6,243 bases of DNA, taken from CAJBLF01 sp964463255 (GTDB lineage: Bacteria; Patescibacteriota; Gracilibacteria; Absconditabacterales; Absconditicoccaceae). Shown piece after piece: positions 1-4,661 of this stretch. Where the stretch lies: positions 1 to 6,243 of the forward strand of contig CAYXBC010000058.1 in the NCBI GenBank assembly GCA_964463255.1. Direction: 5' to 3'. The notes under the pieces were generated by a model. It made no database searches. It had not been told where the DNA came from and saw only the letters and a list, made by a program, of their open reading frames with translations. Each line of letters starts with the position of its first letter. Position 1 is the first letter of the stretch. Position numbers and translations under genes: made by a program.

Positions 1-475
1 CTCCCCATGTAAGTGCTTTACCATTAATATAAATGTCCAGCAAAGCTTCTTTAGTTATCCCTTTTTGTAAGATGTCATTAAGAGCTGGGTTCTTCGCATT
101 CGCAGTGGCAAATACAGCATCTTTAGTAATTGCTATATCGAAAGCTCCCTTTGTAATTTCCTCAGGCTTAACATCTCGTGAAACCATCCCAATATCTACC
201 ATGCCAGCTAACGCGTCTGACATCCCTTTGCCAGCCCCACCAGCAGATATATCAATCTTGATATTTGGATTGATTTTTTGATATTCCTCTCCCCAACGCA
301 CCATCAAAGGATAAATAGCAAACGCACCAGAAGCTGAAATGATCGCTTTTGATCCTCCAGATGGTTGGTCCTTAGCTGATTGTCCTTGTGAAGACGGCTG
401 GCATCCTGTAATAAAAATCGACATAATCAGTAATATGATCGATATCTTTGCAATTATTTTATTTATATATCTCAT
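1..475 (-). CDS. PstS-like phosphate ABC transporter substrate-binding lipoprotein, N-terminal part (cut by window edge)
   Basis: This is the N-terminal 158 residues of an extracytoplasmic solute-binding protein of the PstS family; the rest lies beyond position 1. A basic start (MRYINK) is followed by a hydrophobic stretch at about residues 7-22 and a lipobox ITGC ending at Cys25. It should therefore be a lipoprotein held on the outer face of the cytoplasmic membrane. A Ser/Gly/Gln-rich linker (26-43) leads into the binding domain: SASGAFAIYPL (48-57), a glycine loop SAGGAGKGMSDAL (77-89) and VDIGMVSRD (93-101). These match the oxyanion-binding loops of PstS proteins in order. The start is ATG at 475, with a GGAGA Shine-Dalgarno at 483-487, about 7 nt upstream. 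Family members usually feed a PstCAB importer, which is not in view. Phosphate is the likeliest ligand, but related proteins bind other oxyanions. It is divergent from the his genes. Confidence 0.85.
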   Translation of the reverse strand, partial: MRYINKIIAKISIILLIMSIFITGCQPSSQGQSAKDQPSGGSKAIISASGAFAIYPLMVRWGEEYQKINPNIKIDISAGGAGKGMSDALAGMVDIGMVSRDVKPEEITKGAFDIAITKDAVFATANAKNPALNDILQKGITKEALLDIYINGKALTWG

Positions 476-533
476 ATGAGAATCTCCTTTAATATAGATT
501 GTATTGGGTTAATTGAACCAAATCTCTTTTCTA

Positions 534-571
534 TTAGAATGTAAACCATACTAATCCTATAGGAATTCTAA
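534..571. promoter_or_regulatory. Nested inverted repeats upstream of hisF, possible operator
   Basis: TTAGAAT at 534-540 is matched by its reverse complement ATTCTAA at 565-571. Inside lies a perfect 10-bp palindrome, TCCTATAGGA, at 555-564. The palindrome falls about 40-50 bp upstream of the predicted hisF transcription start, where a -35 element or an activator site would sit. No recognisable -35 hexamer accompanies the hisF -10 box, so an activator or repressor site is possible. Regulation of the divergent pstS-like gene from the same site is equally possible. The function is inferred from position and symmetry only. Confidence 0.3.
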
Positions 572-591
572 AAAGTTTATCATCATTATTT

Positions 592-597
592 TATAAT
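592..597 (+). promoter_or_regulatory. -10 box of the probable hisFIE promoter
   Basis: A perfect TATAAT lies here, predicting a start near 604 and a leader of about 47 nt before the hisF ATG. The sequence 16-18 bp upstream is A-rich (TAAAAA-like) and not a good -35. The promoter may therefore be weak or activator dependent. Confidence 0.5.
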
Positions 598-650
598 GTC
601 AAGTAAATTCGGGATTGTCAAATATCAAAAATCAGGTTTTAATTATCAAT

Positions 651-1424
651 ATGCTCGCAAAACGAATCATACCATGTTTAGATATTTGTAAAGGACGAGT
701 TGTTAAAGGTGTAAATTTTATCAATATGCGGGATGCAGGTGATCCAGTTGAACAAGCACGAATTTATGATGCAGCAGGGGCTGATGAATTGGTTTTCTTA
801 GATATTACAGCCACACACGAAAACCGGGATTTGGTTCTCGATGTTGTTCGGCGTGTAGCTGATACTGTCTTTATGCCTTTCACCGTTGGAGGCGGAATAA
901 GAAATATTGAAGATATTCGTAAAACCCTTCTCGCTGGTGCAGATAAGGTAAGTCTTAACTCTTCTGCTATAAATTCTCCCCATCTTCTTACGGAAGGTGC
1001 TGAAAAGTTTGGATCTCAATGTATTGTCTTAGCAATTGATGTTAAGCGGATTCCGAATTCATCAGGAGCAATAACTTGGGAAGTGTACATAGGAGGTGGG
1101 AGAATGCCAACTGGCTTCGATGCATTGGAATGGGCAATCCAGGGTATTAAGCTTGGAGCAGGAGAAATTTTGTTAACAAGCATGGATGCAGATGGAACTC
1201 TTGCCGGGTATGATATTGAACTTACTAAAGCAGTGGCGGATGCTGTTCCAGTACCTGTAATAGCATCTGGAGGTGCGGGTACAATGGCTCATTTTGCCGA
1301 AATATTGACATCCGGTAAAGCAGATGCTGCTTTAGCAGCTTCATTATTTCATGATGGGACTATGCAAATTTCAGATTTAAAAAAATATCTTATTACCAAA
1401 CATATATCTATCCGTAACACATGA
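651..1424 (+). CDS. hisF: Imidazole glycerol phosphate synthase, cyclase subunit HisF
   Basis: HisF is the cyclase half of imidazole glycerol phosphate synthase. With ammonia supplied by the HisH glutaminase it converts PRFAR to imidazole glycerol phosphate and AICAR in the cytoplasm. The 257-residue product is normal in length and is a (beta/alpha)8 barrel. It begins with the classic MLAKRIIPCLD, and both catalytic aspartates are present: D11 (PCLDI) and D130 (LAID). Also visible are DITATH (51-56), FTVGGGIR (77-84), LLTSMDADGT (174-183) and VIASGGAGT (203-211). The usual YTHGGR loop reads YIGGGR (146-151). An in-frame TTG at 615 would add 12 residues without family support, so the ATG at 651 is preferred, although its Shine-Dalgarno is weak. 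The gene overlaps the ATG at 1421 by four bases and is followed at once by hisI. hisH and hisA, frequent neighbours, are absent from the window. Confidence 0.96.
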   Translation: MLAKRIIPCLDICKGRVVKGVNFINMRDAGDPVEQARIYDAAGADELVFLDITATHENRDLVLDVVRRVADTVFMPFTVGGGIRNIEDIRKTLLAGADKVSLNSSAINSPHLLTEGAEKFGSQCIVLAIDVKRIPNSSGAITWEVYIGGGRMPTGFDALEWAIQGIKLGAGEILLTSMDADGTLAGYDIELTKAVADAVPVPVIASGGAGTMAHFAEILTSGKADAALAASLFHDGTMQISDLKKYLITKHISIRNT

Positions 1425-1430
1425 AGGAGG
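1425..1430 (+). promoter_or_regulatory. Strong Shine-Dalgarno for hisI that favours a TTG start
   Basis: AGGAGG lies 5 nt before the TTG at 1436-1438. It also lies inside the reading frame if the ATG at 1421 were used, and that ATG has no Shine-Dalgarno of its own. Position and strength both argue that ribosomes start at TTG 1436. Confidence 0.65.
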
Positions 1431-1435
1431 GATTT

Positions 1436-1774
1436 TTGAGATCTTTTGATCCGAATATTGAAAAAATCCGTTATGATGAGCAAGGACTTGTACCTGTTAT
1501 CGTACAAAACGCATCAAACGGGGATGTCCTTATCCTTGCATATGCAAATGAAGAGGCTATCAAACTTACTATAGAAACTGGTGGAGCCCATTTTTGGTCT
1601 CGAAGTCGCCAAGAACTCTGGCATAAAGGCTCAACATCAGGAAATATTCAACGAATCGTTGAAATTCGAGTCGACTGTGATGCTGATGCTATTCTTTATT
1701 TTGTTGAACCTTTGGGAGCCGCATGCCACACAGGAGAAACCAGTTGTTTTTTTAGAGTATTTAAACATGGATAA
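1436..1774 (+). CDS. hisI: Phosphoribosyl-AMP cyclohydrolase HisI
   Basis: HisI opens the adenine ring of phosphoribosyl-AMP to give ProFAR (phosphoribosyl-formimino-AICAR phosphate), the third step of histidine synthesis. It is a metal-dependent cytoplasmic enzyme. The predicted product has 112 residues and is monofunctional, not fused to HisE. Family blocks are clear: FWSRSRQELWHKGSTSGN (53-70), the metal-binding VDCDAD (79-84) and ACHTGETSCF (96-105). The three zinc cysteines C81, C97 and C104 keep the 16- and 7-residue spacing of the family. I chose TTG 1436 because AGGAGG lies 5 nt upstream. Using the ATG at 1421 would add five residues (MKEGF) and bury that Shine-Dalgarno. hisF ends 11 nt before this start, and hisE begins inside the last codons, so the three genes are very likely one transcript. 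Confidence 0.94.
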   Translation: MRSFDPNIEKIRYDEQGLVPVIVQNASNGDVLILAYANEEAIKLTIETGGAHFWSRSRQELWHKGSTSGNIQRIVEIRVDCDADAILYFVEPLGAACHTGETSCFFRVFKHG

Positions 1775-2057
1775 AAATTTCAATATTAATGACTTATTTA
1801 ATCTTATTCTCGAACGGAGAACCAACCCACAACCAGGATCATACACTAATCACCTTTTCGATGAAGGAGAGGACGAGATAATAAAAAAGGTTGGAGAAGA
1901 AGCAATTGAGGTAGTTTTAGCTTCAAAAGCACAAAGTAACCAACGTGTTATTGAAGAAATAGCCGACTTAACCTACCACACACTGGTGCTACTTGCATAT
2001 AAAGGACTAAATCCTTCTGATATAACAAGCGAATTACAAAAACGGAATTTAAAATAA
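1767..2057 (+). CDS. hisE: Phosphoribosyl-ATP pyrophosphatase HisE
   Basis: HisE removes pyrophosphate from phosphoribosyl-ATP to give phosphoribosyl-AMP, the substrate of HisI, so the two neighbouring genes encode consecutive steps. The 96-residue product is normal in size and belongs to the MazG-like all-alpha NTP pyrophosphatases. The metal-binding helix motifs are KVGEEAIEVV (41-50) with E44, E45 and E48, and EEIADLTYH (63-71) with E64 and D67. The start is ATG 1767, which overlaps the hisI end by 8 bp. Only weak purine sequence precedes it, so translation is probably coupled to hisI. The same frame is open upstream to an ATG at 1581, but that part only mirrors hisI in another frame. The gene runs 9 bp into the end of the convergent rsmA, with no room for a conventional terminator between them. 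Confidence 0.94.
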   Translation: MDKNFNINDLFNLILERRTNPQPGSYTNHLFDEGEDEIIKKVGEEAIEVVLASKAQSNQRVIEEIADLTYHTLVLLAYKGLNPSDITSELQKRNLK

Positions 2058-2885
2058 TGATGTGAAATTTTCAGAAAGAATCTGCCATTCTTTCATGCTA
2101 AGTGTTTCTGCTCTTCTTCTCGAGTCAATCTCTAAGCTGTGCAGCCAATGTTCCACAACTTTCTGATCCAGAACTAGACCATGCGATAATGCATTTCTTA
2201 ATATTTTTCTCTTTTGCCCAAAACCTGCATTAATAAGGCGAAAAAAAATATCTAAATATAATGGATTAATTACGGGCTCATCGTAAATATCTATACGAAG
2301 TATGGCAGAATCTACTTTTGGAGCCGGAAAAAATGCACCAGATGGTATAAGGTTGACGATCCTCACTTTTCCATAAACTTGCACACTTAAGGCTAAAATA
2401 CTCATCTTACCGGGTTGTGAACAAATTCTTTCGGCAACTTCTTGCTGAATCGTGAGTATAATCCTTTGAGGTTTTATCTTTGCCTCAAGAAGATGGCGAA
2501 TAATCGCAGAGGTAATATAATATGGAATATTTGCTACAACCAGGTAATGATCTTTTTTCATTATTTCGTCAGGATTTAACTTCAAGATATCCCCATAAAT
2601 CAAAGTTACATTTCCAATAGAATCAAGTACCTTTTCTAATCCCGGCGTCAACCGTTGATCAATCTCTACCGCCACTACATGTGCGGCTGAACCGGCTAAA
2701 TAGCGAGTAAGAAATCCTAATCCTGCACCAATCTCCAAAATGCTCATATCAGAAGTGATTTCAGCCGCATTGATAATATTTTGCAAGGCATTAGGATCTA
2801 CAAGAAAATTTTGTCCCAATTTCTTATCTGCCTTAATATTATATTTTTGTGTGATCTCCTTAATTTTAAAGGGAGGAATTTCCAT
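2049..2885 (-). CDS. rsmA: 16S rRNA (adenine1518-N6/adenine1519-N6)-dimethyltransferase RsmA (KsgA)
   Basis: RsmA dimethylates two adjacent adenosines in the 3'-terminal hairpin of 16S rRNA, using S-adenosylmethionine, late in small-subunit assembly. The 278-residue product has the family layout. KKLGQNFLVD (21-30) is followed by SAM motif I EIGAGLGFLT (51-60), the acidic VEID (73-76), GDILKL (98-103) and the catalytic motif NIPYYI (119-124). FFPAPKVDSAILR (185-197) comes next, then a small helical C-terminal domain with GFGQKRKILRNAL. ATG 2885 has only a weak purine-rich upstream sequence (GAAG), and the wall-protein gene ends 9 bp before it, so coupled translation is likely. In Bacillus subtilis yabE, rnmV and ksgA are adjacent. 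Here rnmV (ribonuclease M5) is missing between the other two. The gene end overlaps hisE convergently by 9 bp. Confidence 0.96.
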   Translation of the reverse strand: MEIPPFKIKEITQKYNIKADKKLGQNFLVDPNALQNIINAAEITSDMSILEIGAGLGFLTRYLAGSAAHVVAVEIDQRLTPGLEKVLDSIGNVTLIYGDILKLNPDEIMKKDHYLVVANIPYYITSAIIRHLLEAKIKPQRIILTIQQEVAERICSQPGKMSILALSVQVYGKVRIVNLIPSGAFFPAPKVDSAILRIDIYDEPVINPLYLDIFFRLINAGFGQKRKILRNALSHGLVLDQKVVEHWLHSLEIDSRRRAETLSMKEWQILSENFTSLF

Positions 2886-2894
2886 AAGTTCAGA

Positions 2895-4256
2895 CTACTT
2901 CTCATCTATCGACGAAATTAAAAAATATACTTTTACTTGCCGAGACCAATTCTCAAAATCAGAATCACTAAAACCAAGATCAATCCATCGTTTTCCAGGA
3001 ACCCCACTACCAATATCTGCTATTTCAGCAAATCCGTAACCAGGTATATATATCTTAGCATTTTTAAAAAGCTCAAAATCTTCTCTAGTAACTGCAACAA
3101 TCCCTTTGCTTAATTTCTTTCCAGAAGCTGTAGAATTGTTACAATGATTGGGTATACCGAGCCGGCATGGTGAATAGGAAGTAGCGTACATATCCAATAC
3201 GATCCAGTATGTTATTTTGCTACCTGGTATATCTAATGTATGGGGAACAATTTTGGTACCAAGACCAATTACTTGTTCTTGGACATCATTCACAATCCAT
3301 GGTGTTTGTTTAAATTGGGATACTTCTTTTCCATCAATAAATCTTATACGAGTACTTTGAACTGTTAAACCCATAATACCAGATTGAAGGATTTGCTTAA
3401 TACCGAAGTCAATGCTTACGTCGTTTCGATATGAGACATGAAAAGGCGTTAGTTTCATGTCAAGGAATTCGCGCTCCTCAACACGATTCAATTGAATGAT
3501 ATCAGAGTCGGAGATAGATTTTCTGAACGCTGGTTGGCTATAATCCCATCCCTGAGGAACATTATGGATATCTGCCAGAATATCACCAACAACATTTCTA
3601 GCAGAAAGGATAGTAGTTTCGCCTTTATTCGTCTGAATCTTTATATTTTTTGCTCGCAGAAGTGACACATTAATAGTAGACCGATCAAAAGGAAATGATA
3701 TCACTGTATCAACGGGTGGTAGAAGTCTATCCCCCTTATATACTGATACACCTACATCCCAAAGAGCTTTTCCAAGAGTAGAAGCTGAAGAACGAAATTC
3801 TTTGATCTTTTCGCCTTCTTGTAATCGAATTTTTATTGCTCTCTTTAGAGATATATTATAAGTATAATTTCGTTCTAACATTTCAAAAGGTAATGTCTTT
3901 ACCCCATTTACAAAGATAGAATCTTCTGAATCTATTTTCAATTTTTCTTTTTGAATAATTTCTATGGGTATAAGAGAAACAGAATTGATACTTGTCTTCT
4001 TTTCACCTGCCTGTAGATAAATTGGTTTCGTATGATCCAAATGAATTACCATATCATTCGTAAGCCAAGTTCCAAAGCCTGGTATTAAATTATCCTCTGA
4101 AGTGTACGTGACATGTTCAGATTTAATTAAATCTCCCACAGTTAAGGCATATGTTGAAACTGAGATGGACTGTCCATCAATTACTATATCTACATTTTTT
4201 CGCAATCCAACTAATAGAACACATACTATTAACAAAAAGATAATGGCTATTAACAT
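2895..4256 (-). CDS. YabE-like cell-wall protein with DUF348, G5 and C-terminal 3D domains
   Basis: A 453-residue membrane-anchored, outward-facing protein related to YabE and the resuscitation-promoting/stationary-phase-survival group; the likely role is peptidoglycan remodelling. A hydrophobic anchor covers residues 1-18. Three DUF348-like repeats follow at about 21-65, 139-180 and 203-248; the second and third begin RAIKIRLQEGE and RAKNIKIQTNKGE. A G5-like segment runs from about 258 to 336, and a 3D domain from about 355 to 447. The 3D domain contains MYATSYSP (356-363), TASGKKLSKGIVAVT (376-390), IYIPGYGFAEIADIG (402-416) and WIDLGF (424-429). The three expected aspartates are D355, D414 and D426. 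The usual DTGG reads DIGSG, and a Cys-containing insert (C364 to C372) sits near the domain start. ATG 4256 has no Shine-Dalgarno and follows a T9 tract; a slipped upstream start is possible. The SRP RNA lies 64 bp upstream and rsmA follows directly. Cleavage activity is inferred, not shown. Confidence 0.88.
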   Translation of the reverse strand: MLIAIIFLLIVCVLLVGLRKNVDIVIDGQSISVSTYALTVGDLIKSEHVTYTSEDNLIPGFGTWLTNDMVIHLDHTKPIYLQAGEKKTSINSVSLIPIEIIQKEKLKIDSEDSIFVNGVKTLPFEMLERNYTYNISLKRAIKIRLQEGEKIKEFRSSASTLGKALWDVGVSVYKGDRLLPPVDTVISFPFDRSTINVSLLRAKNIKIQTNKGETTILSARNVVGDILADIHNVPQGWDYSQPAFRKSISDSDIIQLNRVEEREFLDMKLTPFHVSYRNDVSIDFGIKQILQSGIMGLTVQSTRIRFIDGKEVSQFKQTPWIVNDVQEQVIGLGTKIVPHTLDIPGSKITYWIVLDMYATSYSPCRLGIPNHCNNSTASGKKLSKGIVAVTREDFELFKNAKIYIPGYGFAEIADIGSGVPGKRWIDLGFSDSDFENWSRQVKVYFLISSIDEK

Positions 4257-4282
4257 TAAGATAAAAAAAAACGAGTCTTCAT
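4256..4282 (-). other. T9 tract and 8-codon leader frame ahead of the wall-protein gene
   Basis: An ATG at 4282 opens the frame MKTRFFLS and stops at TAA 4258-4256, sharing one base with the wall-protein ATG (TAATG). The frame crosses nine Ts (4271-4263). With one more T the two frames would join to read MKTRFFFILMLIAIIF, a textbook basic-plus-hydrophobic signal anchor. The element may be a reinitiation leader, a slippage site, or a sign of a base lost in the read or the genome. No strong Shine-Dalgarno precedes the ATG at 4282. Confidence 0.35.
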
Positions 4283-4308
4283 ACCATACTATGAGGAAAA
4301 TTTCTAAT

Positions 4309-4330
4309 GAAAAAAAGAAGCCCGGATAGG
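4309..4330 (-). terminator. Terminal stem 3' arm and T-run ending the SRP RNA gene
   Basis: The 3' arm of the SRP RNA terminal stem (CCTATCCGGG, 4330-4321) is followed on the minus strand by CTTCTTTTTTTC. The RNA's own closing stem plus the U-run could act as an intrinsic terminator. The stem closes over the whole RNA rather than a short loop, so termination may be incomplete and may feed the wall-protein gene 64 bp downstream. Confidence 0.45.
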
Positions 4331-4423
4331 CTTCCCGACGGCACCCAGAGATGCCTCCTTACCGTTGCTTCCTCTCAGACCTGGCGGGGTTCGAAGGTTT
4401 CTGCCGCGCCGGACCCATCCGGG
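4321..4423 (-). ncRNA. ffs: Signal recognition particle RNA, short bacterial type (4.5S RNA)
   Basis: This RNA pairs with Ffh to form the signal recognition particle, which takes nascent membrane proteins to FtsY and the translocon. The roughly 103-nt minus-strand transcript closes with a 10-bp stem, CCCGGATGGG with CCTATCCGGG, containing one G-U pair. A second paired region joins CCGGCGCGGCA to TGCCGTCGG. The apical domain IV, which binds the Ffh M domain, is unmistakable: CCAGGTCT, a GAGA tetraloop (4376-4373) and GGAAGCAACGG. GAGA is a GNRA loop like the GGAA of E. coli, and AGCAA stands where E. coli has AGCAG. There is no room for an Alu domain. The gene is markedly more GC-rich than its surroundings, as expected for a structured RNA. 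The 5' end is set by the promoter at 4432-4460 and may be off by a few bases. Confidence 0.93.
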
Positions 4424-4431
4424 TAAATAAC

Positions 4432-4460
4432 ATTATACCCTATTTTTTTTCCAGTGCCAA
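4432..4460 (-). promoter_or_regulatory. Promoter of the SRP RNA gene
   Basis: On the minus strand TTGGCA (4460-4455) and TATAAT (4437-4432) are separated by exactly 17 bp. The -10 box is perfect and the -35 matches five of six consensus bases. Initiation would fall at about 4423-4426, the 5' end of the SRP RNA stem. The left end of the insertion sequence begins only 10 bp upstream of the -35 box, so any natural upstream activating DNA has been replaced by IS sequence. Confidence 0.8.
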
Positions 4461-4470
4461 TTGATTTTTG

Positions 4471-4494
4471 CAGCAGTTCTCAATATGGATAAAA
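4471..4494 (+). repeat. Left terminal inverted repeat of the insertion sequence
   Basis: This begins CAGCAGTTCTCAATATGG and matches the inverted right end at 22 of 24 positions, with mismatches at positions 6 and 20. It ends 168 bp from the transposase stop codon. Confidence 0.85.
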
Positions 4495-4661
4495 AGTGGG
4501 GGTAAAAGAATGCCAGGACAAAGCTGGAGAGAACAAAGCAAAGAAGGCAAAACGGGAAACGTAATGGAAAAAGAAATGAGATTTGGATAGGAGGAATCAC
4601 AAATTAGCGGATACGAGCAAAAACGTTCCGCAGCGGTGATAATATTAATTCAGGGTCTAAT
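4495..4661. other. Left non-coding arm of the insertion sequence
   Basis: The first half (about 4487-4603) is strikingly purine-rich on the plus strand and contains a 26-codon plus-strand frame (4510-4590, starting MPGQSWREQ). I do not call that frame a gene, because it is short and low in complexity. Next to the transposase end, TAATTCAGG occurs twice with a 12-nt period (4646-4654 and 4658-4666). The GTGGGGG at 4495-4501 is echoed, in inverted orientation, inside the right arm at about 6009-6016. These could be subterminal transposase sites, but the evidence is thin. Confidence 0.4.
4607..4631 (-). terminator. Hairpin downstream of the transposase gene, possible terminator
   Basis: GCGGA and ACG pair with CGT and TCCGC around an 8-base loop, with one bulged base. 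The hairpin lies about 30 bp past the transposase stop on the transcript. Only a weak U-rich stretch follows, so it may slow or end transposase transcription before the SRP RNA promoter. The function is inferred. Confidence 0.3.

Noticed and set aside
33..281. Plus-strand open frame of 82 codons over the pstS-like gene
   Set aside because: It is antisense to a well-supported lipoprotein gene, shows no family signature and has no ribosome binding site.
615..650. TTG start at 615 extending HisF by 12 residues
   Set aside because: HisF proteins begin at MLAKRIIPCLD, and the added residues have no family support or Shine-Dalgarno.
1581..1766. Upstream extension of the HisE frame to an ATG at 1581
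   Set aside because: It lies wholly within hisI in another frame, and HisE similarity begins at MDKNF from 1767.
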